This document shows, one piece after another, positions 27,378 through 41,031 of a DNA stretch of 64,000 nt; the stretch's first letter is position 1, and the number at the start of each line of letters is the position of its first letter. The translations under genes were made by a program, and so were the position numbers. Below the pieces are notes generated by a model. The model did no database searches. It saw only the letters and a list, made by a program, of their open reading frames with translations, and had not been told where the DNA came from. Where the stretch lies: contig NC_017668.1 in assembly GCF_000284515.1 (NCBI RefSeq), positions 1,860,001 to 1,924,000 of the forward strand, in the 5' to 3' direction. This DNA is from Halobacillus halophilus DSM 2266. GTDB taxonomy: Bacteria; Bacillota; Bacilli; Bacillales; Halobacillaceae.

Positions 27378-27851
27378 ATGTACGTGTATTATATAATAGC
27401 TTTGGCTATTATCATTCTTGACCAGTGGACCAAATGGCTTGTGGTATCTAATATGCAGATTGGGGAAAGCATTCCGGTTATAGAGAATTTTTTCTACCTG
27501 ACTTCCCATCGTAACCAGGGAGCTGCCTGGGGAATACTGCAGGGACAAATGTGGTTCTTTTATATTATTACCATTATCGTGATTGGAGTCGTCATTTATT
27601 ACATGCAGCAATTCGCAAAGGAAAGCAGACTAGCGGGAGTGTCCTTATCTTTAATTCTTGGCGGGGCAATCGGTAACTTTATTGATCGTGTGTTCCGTAA
27701 AGAAGTGGTAGATTTTGCTGACACGTTAATTTTCACGTACGACTTTCCTATTTTCAATGTTGCGGATTCTGCTTTAGTCATTGGAGTTATATTAGTCATG
27801 CTCGCTACATTGCTGGATGAGCGAAAGAAGAAAGGAAGTTTGGAACAGTGA
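27378..27851 (+). CDS. lspA: Lipoprotein signal peptidase (signal peptidase II)
   Basis: A 157-residue aspartic membrane protease with four transmembrane helices that cuts diacylglyceryl-modified prolipoproteins before the lipid-bearing Cys. Conserved segments: [10 protein letters not shown] (about 14-23), NQGAAWGIL (about 51-59), [19 protein letters not shown] with the first catalytic Asp, and [11 protein letters not shown] with the second. The ylyB gene overlaps its stop (GTGA), as in B. subtilis. Confidence 0.96.
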   Translation: MYVYYIIALAIIILDQWTKWLVVSNMQIGESIPVIENFFYLTSHRNQGAAWGILQGQMWFFYIITIIVIGVVIYYMQQFAKESRLAGVSLSLILGGAIGNFIDRVFRKEVVDFADTLIFTYDFPIFNVADSALVIGVILVMLATLLDERKKKGSLEQ

Positions 27852-28756
27852 GTGAACAATACGAAGTAAGGCCGGATGACGAGTTTAAAAGGATCGATAA
27901 GCTTTTGACAGAAGTCATAACCGATGCCTCGCGTTCTCAAATTCAAGGCTGGCTGAAAGATAAGCTGGTTGAAGTAGATGGAGAAGCGGTTAAAAGTAAT
28001 TATAAAGTGCAGCATGGGGAAACCATTACGTGGAGCATCCCTGAACCAGAACCTTTGGAAGCTGCCCCTGAAAATATCGACATTGATATTGTATATGAAG
28101 ATGATGACGTAGTGGTCGTGAATAAAGCCGCAGGAATGGTGGTTCATCCTTCTGCCGGACATTCAGGCGGAACTCTCGTAAATGCTTTATTGTATCATTG
28201 TAAGGGACTTTCAGGAATTAATGGAGTAGAACGCCCTGGCATTGTCCATCGCATTGATAAAGACACAAGCGGCCTTTTAGTTGTAGCTAAAAACGATAAG
28301 GCTCACCAATCTTTAGCTGAGCAGTTGTCGAATAAATCAGTCGAGCGAAAATATGAAGCGATCGTTCACGGTCTGATCTCTCATGAATATGGAACGATTG
28401 ATGCTCCGATTGGACGTGACACGAAAGACCGTCAGCGAATGGCGGTTGTAGAAAATGGACGCGAGGCGGTTACTCACTTCAGAGTGCTTGATCATTTTGA
28501 AGACTTTACGCTGGTTGAGTGTACGCTCGAAACAGGACGTACCCACCAGATCCGTGTTCATATGAAGTATATTAGTCATCCGCTTGCCGGTGATCCAAAG
28601 TACGGGCCGCGGAAAACATGGGGACTGAAGGGTCAGGCCCTGCATGCCAAATCTCTTGGATTCGAACATCCCCGTACAGGAGAATGGTTGAAATTTGAGG
28701 CCGATCCTCCAGAAGATTTTACGGATATGATTACGTTTCTGAAGAACCGCCGTTGA
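27848..28756 (+). CDS. ylyB: RluD/YlyB family 23S rRNA pseudouridine synthase
   Basis: A 302-residue RluA-family pseudouridine synthase. An N-terminal S4 domain ([31 protein letters not shown], about residues 15-45) precedes the catalytic domain with [20 protein letters not shown], whose Asp is the nucleophile, and the [20 protein letters not shown] motif. Start GTG 27848 overlaps the lspA stop. The pyr promoter -35 hexamer overlaps its own stop codon. Confidence 0.93.
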   Translation: MSEQYEVRPDDEFKRIDKLLTEVITDASRSQIQGWLKDKLVEVDGEAVKSNYKVQHGETITWSIPEPEPLEAAPENIDIDIVYEDDDVVVVNKAAGMVVHPSAGHSGGTLVNALLYHCKGLSGINGVERPGIVHRIDKDTSGLLVVAKNDKAHQSLAEQLSNKSVERKYEAIVHGLISHEYGTIDAPIGRDTKDRQRMAVVENGREAVTHFRVLDHFEDFTLVECTLETGRTHQIRVHMKYISHPLAGDPKYGPRKTWGLKGQALHAKSLGFEHPRTGEWLKFEADPPEDFTDMITFLKNRR

Positions 28757-28781
28757 CAAACCGGACAAGCCATGACATAAT
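28753..28781 (+). promoter_or_regulatory. SigA promoter of the pyr operon
   Basis: TTGACA (28753-28758), exactly 17 bp, then CATAAT (28776-28781): a near-consensus housekeeping promoter. The -35 overlaps the ylyB stop codon. Transcription would begin about 28788, just before the first PyrR attenuator. Confidence 0.85.
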
Positions 28782-28799
28782 CATGGATAGAATAAAAAA

Positions 28800-29463
<664 letters not shown>

Positions 29464-29484
29464 AATCATACCAATCACTACCTT

Positions 29485-29580
29485 TAAGGAAGTCCCGTGA
29501 GGCTTAAAAGGTCGTAATGATATACGTGTTCCAATAACACGTCTACCTCTTTGCGCACTTTTAAGCAAGGAGGTTTTTTT
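29485..29580 (+). promoter_or_regulatory. PyrR attenuator 2 (between pyrR and pyrP)
   Basis: The PyrR-binding element AGTCCCGTGAGGCTTAAAAGG (about 29491-29511) is followed by a terminator in which ACCTCTTTGC pairs with GCAAGGAGGT, then seven T residues ending at 29580. The 3' arm of the terminator contains an AAGGAGG ribosome site facing an ATG at 29581. Confidence 0.9.
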
Positions 29581-29631
29581 ATGACTAAAATTCCTCACAG
29601 CCTGAATGTAAATAAAAAGGAGGAAATCAAC

Positions 29632-31023
29632 ATGAACCAACAAAAAGCCGCTCTTAATATCAATGAAGTTCCTAAAATGCACCAATGGTTAACGTTAAGC
29701 TTACAGCATTTATTTGCGATGTTCGGCGCCACGATACTTGTTCCATTCTTAACCGGACTGCCGCCGTCAGTTGCCTTAGTATCCAGCGGATTTGGCACAC
29801 TAGCTTACTTATTAATTACACGAGGAAGAATACCAGCTTATCTCGGATCCAGTTTTGCTTTTATTGCTCCTATTATTCAAGTATCCGAGAACCACGGCAT
29901 AGCCGGAGCCATGATCGGAAGCTTTCTGACCGGACTTGTGTACGGACTCGTCGCCCTCTTCATCACCTTGTTTGGAACGAAATGGCTGACGAAACTGTTA
30001 CCGCCGATCGTTGTAGGTCCCGTCATTATGGTGATTGGACTGGGACTTGCTTCTACCGCTATTGATATGGCCATGTACCTCCCAGGCCAGGAAGGAAATG
30101 TTTACAGCGGCACTCATTTTATGGTAGCTCTGGTCACCCTGGCCATAACCATCATCGCCTCTATATTCTTTCGGGGATTTTTCTCCCTGCTTCCGATTTT
30201 ATTTGGAATCGTAGGCGGGTATCTATTTGCACTCTCTCAAGGGATCGTAGACACTAGTGGTCTGAAAAGTGAGTGGACAGCTCTTACATCAGCAGAATCT
30301 TTTGGAGGAGTTATAGGAGCCATTTTTGAAATGCCCGATTTTGTTGTACCCTTTGTTGATTTCTCGCCGCTTTCAGTGTTCAGCTGGGAGATTGTCTTTC
30401 TCATGGTTCCCTTTGCGCTTGTAACGATAGCCGAGCATACAGGTGACCAAATGGTCCTATCAAAAGTAGTGGGCAGGAACTTTCTAAGAAATCCAGGATT
30501 AAACCGCTCGATTTTAGGAGACGGAGTAGCAACTGTGATTGCCTCCTGCCTGGGCGGACCGCCAAACACGACTTACGGTGAAAACATTGGCGTGCTAGCC
30601 ATTACTCGAGTGTACAGTGTATTCGTTATTGGAGGGGCCGCAGTAATTGCCATTTTATTCGGCTTCCTGGGGATGATTACAGCATTGATCAGCTCTATTC
30701 CATCTGCTGTGATGGGCGGAGTTTCCATCCTCCTGTTCGGAATCATTGCCTCAAGCGGCCTGAGAATGTTGATTGATAATCAGATTGACTTGGGTGAAAA
30801 ACGAAATCTGGTCATCTCTTCGGTTATTCTAGTCATCGGAATCGGAGGAGCCTTTATTCAGTTCACAGATAATTTTCAAATCGAAGGTATGGCTCTGGCA
30901 GCCATTATCGGTGTGCTTCTTAATCAAATCCTTCCTGGTAAAGAAAAAGGGGAAGGAAACGGAAGCATGTTTGAAGAACCGAGCGAAGAAGAAATGGAAG
31001 AAGAAAATAAAAGAGCGGTATAG
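29632..31023 (+). CDS. pyrP: Uracil permease (NCS2/UraA family)
   Basis: A 463-residue polytopic transporter of the nucleobase-ascorbate family importing uracil by proton symport. About 14 hydrophobic segments; signatures HQWLTLSLQHLFAMFGATILVPFLTGL at the N-terminus, IAEHTGDQMVLSKVVGRNF and the GGPPNTTYGENIGVLAITR motif (transport-critical Glu/Thr region). ATG 29632 has a perfect AAGGAGG site. An in-frame ATG at 29581 with its own AAGGAGG inside the terminator stem could add 17 residues. It sits between attenuators 2 and 3. Confidence 0.94.
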   Translation: MNQQKAALNINEVPKMHQWLTLSLQHLFAMFGATILVPFLTGLPPSVALVSSGFGTLAYLLITRGRIPAYLGSSFAFIAPIIQVSENHGIAGAMIGSFLTGLVYGLVALFITLFGTKWLTKLLPPIVVGPVIMVIGLGLASTAIDMAMYLPGQEGNVYSGTHFMVALVTLAITIIASIFFRGFFSLLPILFGIVGGYLFALSQGIVDTSGLKSEWTALTSAESFGGVIGAIFEMPDFVVPFVDFSPLSVFSWEIVFLMVPFALVTIAEHTGDQMVLSKVVGRNFLRNPGLNRSILGDGVATVIASCLGGPPNTTYGENIGVLAITRVYSVFVIGGAAVIAILFGFLGMITALISSIPSAVMGGVSILLFGIIASSGLRMLIDNQIDLGEKRNLVISSVILVIGIGGAFIQFTDNFQIEGMALAAIIGVLLNQILPGKEKGEGNGSMFEEPSEEEMEEENKRAV

Positions 31024-31039
31024 TTTAACCAACGCACAC

Positions 31040-31137
31040 GTTTTAACCAAGTCCAGTGAGGCTTAGAAGGGTGTAACGGGTTGAGCTCGTTTGTCATGCG
31101 AGTTCAGCACCCCCATACACTCGGGGGTGCTTTTTTT
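31040..31137 (+). promoter_or_regulatory. PyrR attenuator 3 (between pyrP and pyrB)
   Basis: PyrR-binding element AGTCCAGTGAGGCTTAGAAGG (about 31050-31070), an antiterminator region, then terminator GCACCCCC (31107-31114) pairing with GGGGGTGC (31123-31130) and seven T residues. It controls the biosynthetic part of the operon. Confidence 0.92.
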
Positions 31138-31168
31138 ATAAAATTTTTTACGATGGGAGAGAAGAAAC

Positions 31169-32047
31169 ATGAAGCATCTACTTTCCATGAAACAGTTAAC
31201 AAACGATAAAATTCATCATCTATTCAAGATCGCAAAGGATTTGGAAAATGGAGATCTCTCCTGGCAGGCTGAAGGGAAATTCGCTGCTAACCTGTTTTTA
31301 GAACCAAGCACAAGAACAAAGAGCAGTTTTCACATAGCAGAGCGAAAGCTTGGACTGGATGTTCTGCATCTCGATGGAATGGATTCTAGTCTTACGAAGG
31401 GAGAAAGTTTACATGATACTTTGAAAACTCTGGAAGCGATCGGAGCGGATGTAGCAGTCGTGCGACAATCTGAAGTCGGAATCCTGGACAGCTGCGCAGA
31501 GAACTTAAACCTTTCTCTTATTAATGCAGGCGATGGATGTGGCGAACATCCGACTCAATCTCTGCTCGATTTATATACCATACAAGAACAATTTGAAGAG
31601 TTTGAAGGTCTCCACGTAGCCATCGCAGGCGACCTTAAGCACAGCCGAGTGGCACGCTCCAACGCTCATGCGCTCCAACAGCTTGGTGCCAGGGTGTCAT
31701 TTGTGACAAAACCAGAGTGGAAAGATTCAACTTTCTCCCATCGCTACATAACGATGGATGAAGCGGTCGAACAATGTGATGTTCTCATGCTGCTCCGAAT
31801 TCAACATGAACGACACGAACAAAAGACATCTGCCTCATCCTATTTGAAAGACCATGGCTTAACGAAAGAAAGAGAATCTAGAATGAAAGATGATGCGATT
31901 ATTCTTCATCCTGCCCCGGTGAACCGGGGAGTAGAAATAGATGCCGAGCTTGTCGAATCAGAAAAATCACGGATTTTCAGACAGATGACCAATGGTGTGA
32001 CGATTCGAATGGCTATCATTCAAGCCTTATTGAAAGGGGAGCTGTAA
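31169..32047 (+). CDS. pyrB: Aspartate carbamoyltransferase catalytic subunit
   Basis: A 292-residue enzyme forming carbamoyl-aspartate from carbamoyl phosphate and aspartate, the committed step of pyrimidine synthesis. The carbamoyl phosphate loop FLEPSTRTKSSFHIAERKLG (about residues 43-62) and GCGEHPTQSLLDLYT (about 124-138) are present, with HPAPVNRGVEI near the C-terminus. No regulatory-subunit gene (pyrI) is nearby, as usual in Bacillus, where regulation is by PyrR. pyrC follows with no gap. Confidence 0.96.
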   Translation: MKHLLSMKQLTNDKIHHLFKIAKDLENGDLSWQAEGKFAANLFLEPSTRTKSSFHIAERKLGLDVLHLDGMDSSLTKGESLHDTLKTLEAIGADVAVVRQSEVGILDSCAENLNLSLINAGDGCGEHPTQSLLDLYTIQEQFEEFEGLHVAIAGDLKHSRVARSNAHALQQLGARVSFVTKPEWKDSTFSHRYITMDEAVEQCDVLMLLRIQHERHEQKTSASSYLKDHGLTKERESRMKDDAIILHPAPVNRGVEIDAELVESEKSRIFRQMTNGVTIRMAIIQALLKGEL

Positions 32048-33343
32048 ATGCAGATAAAAATTGTAAATGGTAAAAGGCGAATTAACGGAGGATGGGAAGC
32101 TTGTGAGGTACTCATTAACGAGGGTCTCATTCAAAAAATTAGTTCCTCTATCGAAGAGAAAGCAGACAAAGTGATTGATGCTCAAGGTCAGCTTGTATCT
32201 GCTGGTCTGGTTGACGTTCACGTCCACCTGAGAGAACCGGGCGGGGAAGCGAAAGAAACGATTGAAACCGGGACAAAAGCGGCGGCAAAAGGCGGTTTCA
32301 CTACCGTCTGCGCGATGCCAAATACAAGACCAGTGCCTGATACAAAGGAAAATCTTAATGCCTTGTGGGATAAAATTAATCAAGATGCTCATGTCCGCGT
32401 ACTTCCCTACGCATCGATTACAACGAGACAGCTTGGTGAAGAGCTCGTCAATATGGAAGCTTTAAGTGAGAATGGAGCTTTTGCATTTACAGATGATGGA
32501 GTTGGGGTTCAGACAGCCGGAAAAATGTATGAGGCAATGCTTGAAGCGAGCCGTGTGAACAAGGCTGTCGTGGCTCACTGTGAGGATAATTCGGTCGTTT
32601 ACGGAGGAGTGGCCCATAAGGGAGAGGTAAGCGAACGTTTAAATCTCCCGGGAATTCCAAACATTGCCGAATCCATTCAAATAGCGAGAGATGTGCTTCT
32701 CGCTGAAGCTGCTGACTGTCACTATCATGTGTGTCATGTGTCCACTAAGGAATCTGTCCGCGTCATCCGAGATGCCAAAAGGGCGGGTATCCGGGTAACG
32801 GCAGAGGTTACACCTCACCATTTGATTTTGAATGAACATTCGATTCTTGAAGATGACGCCATGTTTAAAATGAATCCTCCACTTAGATCGGTTGAGGATC
32901 GGCAGGCTCTTCTTGAAGGCCTACGGGACGGGACGATCGACTTTATCGCTACCGACCATGCCCCTCATACGGAAGAGGACAAAACGCAAGGTTTCTTGAA
33001 CTCTCCTTTTGGCATCACTGGATTCGAAACGGCGTTTCCTCTCCTTTATACAGAATTAGTCGAAAAAGAAGTGATTACACTGGAACAGCTTCTTTATTGG
33101 ATGACCCAAGCTCCGGCTGACGTGTTCGGTTTGCCTTACGGGCGCCTGGAAGAAGGGGCCCCTGCGGATATTACCCTCATTGACATAGAAGCAAGCAGGG
33201 TAATTGACCGTCACCAATTTATCTCAAAGGGCAAAAACAGTCCGTTTCATAACTGGACAGCTAAAGGTTTTCCAGTATTAACATTATCAAATGGAGAAAT
33301 CGTTTGGGAGGAGGCACAAAATGAAAAAGCAGCTCGTACTTGA
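32048..33343 (+). CDS. pyrC: Dihydroorotase
   Basis: A 431-residue class I dihydroorotase cyclising carbamoyl-aspartate to dihydroorotate. The zinc site [11 protein letters not shown] lies about residues 57-67, with further metal ligands in VAHCEDN and CHVSTKESV and the catalytic [12 protein letters not shown] (about 302-313). Length matches B. subtilis PyrC (428). Its ATG directly follows the pyrB stop and its 3' end overlaps carA by 23 nt. Confidence 0.96.
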   Translation: MQIKIVNGKRRINGGWEACEVLINEGLIQKISSSIEEKADKVIDAQGQLVSAGLVDVHVHLREPGGEAKETIETGTKAAAKGGFTTVCAMPNTRPVPDTKENLNALWDKINQDAHVRVLPYASITTRQLGEELVNMEALSENGAFAFTDDGVGVQTAGKMYEAMLEASRVNKAVVAHCEDNSVVYGGVAHKGEVSERLNLPGIPNIAESIQIARDVLLAEAADCHYHVCHVSTKESVRVIRDAKRAGIRVTAEVTPHHLILNEHSILEDDAMFKMNPPLRSVEDRQALLEGLRDGTIDFIATDHAPHTEEDKTQGFLNSPFGITGFETAFPLLYTELVEKEVITLEQLLYWMTQAPADVFGLPYGRLEEGAPADITLIDIEASRVIDRHQFISKGKNSPFHNWTAKGFPVLTLSNGEIVWEEAQNEKAART

Positions 33344-34433
33344 AGATGGCACCATTTTTGTCGGAGAAGGGTTTGGAAGTGAAAAGGAAACGATAGGGGA
33401 AATCGTATTTAATACTGGAATGACCGGCTATCAGGAGGTAATCTCAGATCCTTCCTACTGTGGGCAGCTCGTCACTTTCACCTATCCCTTAATCGGAAAC
33501 TACGGAGTTAATCGTGATGATTTTGAGACGGTGAACCCATCCTTACTCGGTGTGGTAGTGAAGGAGCATTGTGAGCAACCGTCGAACTTCCGTAGCGAAG
33601 AGACACTGGATGAATTTTTAAAAGCGAAAGAAATTCCTGGCATCAGCGGTATTGATACAAGGAAGCTTACCAAGATTATTAGAAAACATGGAACGATGAA
33701 GGCGATGCTGACTTCAAGCGAACGTCCTGTAAGTGAAGTGTTGCAAATCTTAGGTGAGACTAAGCTTGCTACGGATCAGGTTAAACAAGTGTCGACGGTT
33801 AAGCCATATGTCGTTCCAGGGCGCGGTTATCGGATTGTTCTGATTGATTACGGCATGAAACACGGGATATTAAGAGAATTTACAAAGCGAAACTGTCACG
33901 TGACAGTTGTTCCATATAACACCTCCGCGGAAGAAATCGAGCGTCTTAAGCCTGACGGCGTGATGTTGTCGAACGGACCAGGAGATCCAAAGAACGTGCC
34001 AGAAGCGATTGAGACCGTTGGAAAATTAATTGGATCTGTGCCGATCTTTGGGATTTGTCTGGGCCACCAGCTGATTGCTCTTGCTTCAGGAGGCGACACT
34101 ACGAAAATGAAATTTGGTCATCGAGGTTCAAACCAGCCAGTGAAGGATTTTGAATCCGGAAGGACATATATTACCTCACAAAACCACGGTTACACGGTCG
34201 ATAAAGATTCGCTTACCGATACGAATCTCGTGTTGACACAGGTGTCACTGAACGATGAGACCGTAGAAGGACTGCAGCATAAGCAATTCCCGGTATTTAC
34301 TGCCCAGTACCATCCGGAAAGCTCACCAGGTCCGGAAGATACATCTCATTTATTTGATGAGTTTCTGCGCCAAGTAAAAGAAAACCTAGCCAAAGAAAAG
34401 GGGGACTCAGCATGCCAAAACGTAGAGATATAA
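33321..34433 (+). CDS. carA: Carbamoyl phosphate synthase small subunit (pyrimidine-specific)
   Basis: A 370-residue glutaminase subunit (PyrAA) delivering ammonia to the large subunit. The N-terminal half has [13 protein letters not shown] and [16 protein letters not shown]; the class I amidotransferase domain has the nucleophile in [16 protein letters not shown] and the catalytic His/Glu in [16 protein letters not shown] 33321 follows GGGAGGAGG and starts inside pyrC; the gene ends 22 nt inside carB, showing tight translational coupling. Confidence 0.96.
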   Translation: MKKQLVLEDGTIFVGEGFGSEKETIGEIVFNTGMTGYQEVISDPSYCGQLVTFTYPLIGNYGVNRDDFETVNPSLLGVVVKEHCEQPSNFRSEETLDEFLKAKEIPGISGIDTRKLTKIIRKHGTMKAMLTSSERPVSEVLQILGETKLATDQVKQVSTVKPYVVPGRGYRIVLIDYGMKHGILREFTKRNCHVTVVPYNTSAEEIERLKPDGVMLSNGPGDPKNVPEAIETVGKLIGSVPIFGICLGHQLIALASGGDTTKMKFGHRGSNQPVKDFESGRTYITSQNHGYTVDKDSLTDTNLVLTQVSLNDETVEGLQHKQFPVFTAQYHPESSPGPEDTSHLFDEFLRQVKENLAKEKGDSACQNVEI

Positions 34434-37400
34434 GAAGAATCATGGTGATCGGGTCCGGTCCCATCGTTATCGGACAGGCGGCAGAATTTGATTACTCAGG
34501 CACGCAGGCCTGCCAATCTCTGAAAGAAGAAGGTTTCGAAGTTATTCTTGCCAATTCCAATCCGGCGACAATCATGACAGATCATACCTTTGCCGATCAA
34601 GTGTATATGGAACCTCTGACAGTCGAATTTTTGCAAAAAATTATTCGTAAAGAAAAACCTGATGCCATTCTGCCTACCCTTGGCGGTCAGACAGGTTTGA
34701 ATATGGCCGTTGGCTTAAGTGAATCCGGTATTCTTGAACAATATGGAGTCGAACTGTTAGGGACACCGCTTGAAGCCATTGAAAAAGCGGAGGACCGTGA
34801 GAAGTTCCGTTCTCTTATGCATCAGATGAACGAACCTGTACCGGAAAGTGAAATTGTAAGCTCTGTAGATCAAGCGCTCAACTTTGCCGAGGATATTGGA
34901 TATCCCGTTATCGTCCGCCCCGCTTATACAATGGGCGGTGCAGGAGGAGGTATGTGCGATAATGAAGCCCAGCTAAGAGAAACCGCACGGAACGGTCTCG
35001 CCTTGTCGCCGGTAAAGCAGTGTTTAATAGAAAAGAACATTGCCGGATTTAAGGAAGTAGAGTATGAAGTGATGCGCGATAAAAGCGATCACGCGATTGT
35101 CGTATGCAACATGGAGAACTTTGATCCGGTAGGCATTCATACAGGAGACTCTATTGTAGTAGCACCTTCCCAGACACTAAGTGATCGAGAATACCAAATG
35201 CTTAGAAATGCGTCCCTGGATATCATACGCGCGCTTGAAATCGAAGGCGGATGCAACGTTCAGCTTGCTTTAGATCCTCACAGCTTTCAATATTATGTGA
35301 TTGAAGTGAATCCTAGAGTCAGTCGTTCTTCTGCGCTTGCTTCAAAGGCTACTGGGTATCCAATTGCCAAACTTGCGGCTAAGATTGCGGTAGGCATGAC
35401 GCTTGATGAAATCCAAAATCCTATTACGGGCACCACTTATGCCTGCTTTGAACCAGCACTCGACTACGTGGTTACGAAAATCCCACGCTGGCCTTTTGAC
35501 AAATTTGCTAAAGGAAACCGAAAGCTTGGGACTCAAATGAAAGCGACTGGTGAAGTCATGTCAATTGGACGAACACTGGAAGAATCCTTATTAAAAGGTG
35601 TCCGCTCCCTGGAGGGTGAGACAGAAGAACTATACATGAGCTCGATTGCAGATCTTTCAAAAGAGCAAATGTTTACTCGTATGAAGTCCGCAGATGATGA
35701 AAGGATCTTCATCTTAGCGGAAGCTTTAAGAAGAAAACATACGATTCAGGAACTGCACGAACAAACAGGAATCGATTACTTCTTTTTAAACAAGCTTCAG
35801 AACATTATCCATTTAGAAGAAGAACTCAAGCAGCATGGCCTGCAGGAAGATTTACTCCTTAAAGTCAAACAGGCAGGATTCGCGGATCGTCAAATTGCCC
35901 GTCTTGCAGAATGTTCGATCGATGATGTAATGAACTATCGTAAAGAGCGAAGCATTCTGCCGGTTTACAAAATGGTGGATACATGTGCCGGTGAATTCGC
36001 ATCAGAAACGCCTTATTTTTACAGCAGCTATGAAGACGAGAATGAATCACTGCCTTCCAATAACAAAAAAGTACTCGTAATTGGTTCTGGACCGATTCGA
36101 ATCGGCCAGGGGGTAGAGTTCGACTACGCTACGGTTCACTCGGTACTTGCTCTTAAAGAAATGGGTTATGAAGCGATTATAATGAATAATAATCCGGAAA
36201 CGGTTTCCACAGACTTCAGCGTATCGGACAAGCTGTATTTCGAACCGCTTACGCTTGAGGATGTTATGAACGTCATCGACCTGGAAGAGCCGGAAGGCGT
36301 GATCATCCAGTTCGGCGGACAGACGGCCATTAATCTTGTCGAAGGGTTAAGCCGCCAGGGAGTTCAAATATTAGGAACCACGATGGATGCTATCAATCAG
36401 ACAGAAGATCGTGACTTATTCGAACAGCTGCTGAACAAGCTTGAGATCGCTAAGCCTGGCGGGGAGAGCGTAACAAGTGAAGAGGAAGCCCTTCAGGCAG
36501 CCGCTCACATTGGTTATCCACTCGTCGTAAGGCCTTCCTATGTACTCGGCGGCCGCGCAATGGCGATTGTCTATTCCGAAGAAGAGTTGAAGACCTACTT
36601 GGAAACGAATGTAACGGTCCACAATGGCCACCCGATCTTAATAGATAAATATATGACCGGGATGGAGATTGAAGTGGACGCCATCACAGACGGTAATGAT
36701 GTATTTATTCCAGGAATTATGGAACACATTGAACGAGCTGGTGTTCACTCCGGTGACTCCATGGGTGTGTATCCGACCCAGCGTCTGGCGCAGGCTCTTG
36801 AAGATCAGTGCATTGAGGCAACAACTAAAATCGCCAGAGAGTTAAACATGAAGGGGCTAATCAACATTCAGTTTGTGGTGTTTGAGGATACAGCTTACGT
36901 TCTTGAAGTGAACCCTAGAGCCAGTCGTACCGTTCCGTTCCTCAGTAAGATTACCGGCGTACCTATGGCTAAACTGGCAACTCAAGTTATTCTAGGTGAA
37001 AAGTTGCCTGAGTTAGGCTTTCCTTCAGGGGTAGCTCCCAAGCCAGATGGTGTATACGTGAAAGTGCCGGTCTTCTCCTTTGAGAAATTAAGAAGCGTTG
37101 ATACGACGCTTGGACCTGAGATGAAATCCACAGGTGAAGTAATTGGATATGACCAGACGCTTGAAAAAGCTTTATTTAAAGGAATGATCTCCGCAGGGCT
37201 TAAAATACCAACCCAGGGGTCCGTCTTACTAACCGTAGCTGATAAAGATAAATCAGAAATGCTGGAAATCGCACAGACTTTTTATGAATTAGGCTTTCAG
37301 CTGTTTGCAACCGAAGGAACGGCTGCCGTTATTGAAGAAGCTTCCATTCCTGTAGAAGCGGTCGGAAAAGTAGGATCTGATCAGAGGGATGTGATTGATC

Positions 37401-37611
37401 TAATCCAGAACGGAGATGTCCAGTTCGTCGTTAACACACTGAATACAGGATCAAGAGCTAGATCTGACGGATTCCGCATCCGCAGGGAAGCAGTCGAACA
37501 CGGCATTGCCTGTCTGACCAGTCTGGATACAGCAAAAGCGATCGTGGATGTCATTAACGTCATGACCTTTACAGCCCGCGCCATTCCGCCAATGGAAGCG
37601 GTGAGAAGTTC

Positions 37612-37615
<4 letters not shown>
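34412..37615 (+). CDS. carB: Carbamoyl phosphate synthase large subunit (pyrimidine-specific)
   Basis: A 1,067-residue protein (PyrAB, B. subtilis 1,071) making carbamoyl phosphate from bicarbonate, ammonia and two ATP. Two homologous ATP-grasp halves are visible: [21 protein letters not shown] at the start and [20 protein letters not shown] near residue 552, each followed by its GGQT and ATP-grasp motifs. The C-terminal MGS-like allosteric domain starts about residue 930 ([15 protein letters not shown]) and would bind UMP/PRPP-type effectors. Its stop overlaps the pyrK start. Confidence 0.97.
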
Positions 37616-39973
<2,358 letters not shown>

Positions 39974-39981
<8 letters not shown>

Positions 39982-40600
39982 TCAGCTGATACAGGATTTA
40001 TTAAAAATTGAAGCCGTTAAAATCGAAGTCGATGACATGTTCACTTGGACGTCAGGGCTTCGTTCACCTATCTATTGCGATAATCGCATGACGATGTCAT
40101 ATCCAGAGATTCGGCGCCGTGTGGCTGATGGTTTTGTAGAGTTAATTAAAGAGCTTGAGCTGGATGTCGATGTGATTGCTGGATGTGCAACTGCTGGTAT
40201 CCCTCATGCAGCCTGGGTAGCTGAGCGACTGGATCTGCCGATGGTGTACGTTCGCTCGTCACCAAAGAAACATGGGAAAGAGAATCAAATTGAAGGGCAC
40301 ATTGAAAAGGGGCAGCGCGCCGTGGTAATCGAAGATTTGATTTCTACAGGTAAGTCCTCCATTGAGTCTGCCCAAGCATTACGGATGGCTGGAGTCGAAG
40401 TAGAAAAGGTGCTGTCTATCTTTACCTACAATTTAGAAAGAGCAAATGAAGCCTTTCTGGAAAGTGAGTTGTCTTACCAATCGCTGGCGAGCTTTGACCA
40501 GTTGTTGCTTCAATTAATTCAGCAAGGTCAATTGAAAGAGAAAGAAGTCCAGTTACTGAATGAGTGGAAAAAAGATCCCGCTGTCTTTACGCAAAATTAA
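39974..40600 (+). CDS. pyrE: Orotate phosphoribosyltransferase
   Basis: A 208-residue enzyme attaching orotate to PRPP to form OMP. The PRPP motif AVVIEDLISTGKSSIESAQALR lies about residues 115-136; VAGCATAGIPHAAWVAERLDLPMVYVRSSPKKHG contains catalytic Lys residues and the flexible loop. It is the last recognised biosynthetic gene of the pyr operon, and a small membrane-protein gene follows before the terminator. Confidence 0.96.
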
Positions 40601-40657
40601 CATAGCGTCAGTTGCTATTTGGAGCGTCTCCTAGTAGGATGGAATCATCAGAAAGTA

Positions 40658-40936
40658 ATGGTGATGATATTGAAATCAAGAAAGCATTCTTTTTTCATAT
40701 TAATGAACGCGTCCCTTGGGTTACTCACGTGCTTTGTCTATTTATATACGTGGGTGGCTTTTTCTTTCATGGAATCCATGTTTTCCTGGCAGCCGCTGTT
40801 GAGCCTGGCAGGTTCGATTACGCTGTTTATTCTATGGAACATGTATATGCTGAAGAGAGAAAGAAACCGATACTGGGCGCAGGCTATTTTTTCTTATGTT
40901 GGTTCCATTGTTATTTTTGCCTATTTTTTAACGTGA
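40658..40936 (+). CDS. Hypothetical small membrane protein after pyrE
   Basis: Not recognised. About 92 residues with three hydrophobic segments (about residues 11-31, 39-58 and 72-92) and a basic loop MLKRERNRYW between the second and third, consistent with a real membrane protein. The start is uncertain: ATG 40658, GTG 40661 and ATG 40664 are candidates and none has a good ribosome site; the frame is open back to TTG 40619. It lies between pyrE and the operon terminator, so it would be co-transcribed with the pyr genes. An overlapping frame on the same strand (40612-40962) is cysteine- and histidine-rich without clear topology and is less likely. Confidence 0.5.
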   Translation: MVMILKSRKHSFFILMNASLGLLTCFVYLYTWVAFSFMESMFSWQPLLSLAGSITLFILWNMYMLKRERNRYWAQAIFSYVGSIVIFAYFLT

Positions 40937-40981
40937 AAGAACAGTTTTCTGGTGACTTTTAAGCAGCAAGGACCATAAAAT

Positions 40982-41022
40982 AATGGAGGGTGCCCGAGTT
41001 CAACTCGGGCACCCTCCATTAT
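40982..41022. terminator. Bidirectional terminator between the pyr operon and rqcH
   Basis: A nearly perfect 19-bp inverted repeat (AATGGAGGGTGCCCGAGTT and its complement) with a 1-2 nt loop, AT-rich on both sides. It ends the pyr transcript on plus and rqcH on minus. Confidence 0.85.
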
Positions 41023-41031
41023 TATTTGGAC

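Noticed and set aside
40612-40962. 116-codon frame overlapping the small gene after pyrE
   Set aside because: It is in a different phase from the three-helix frame, rich in Cys, His and Phe without clean membrane topology; only one frame is likely real and the other has better structure.
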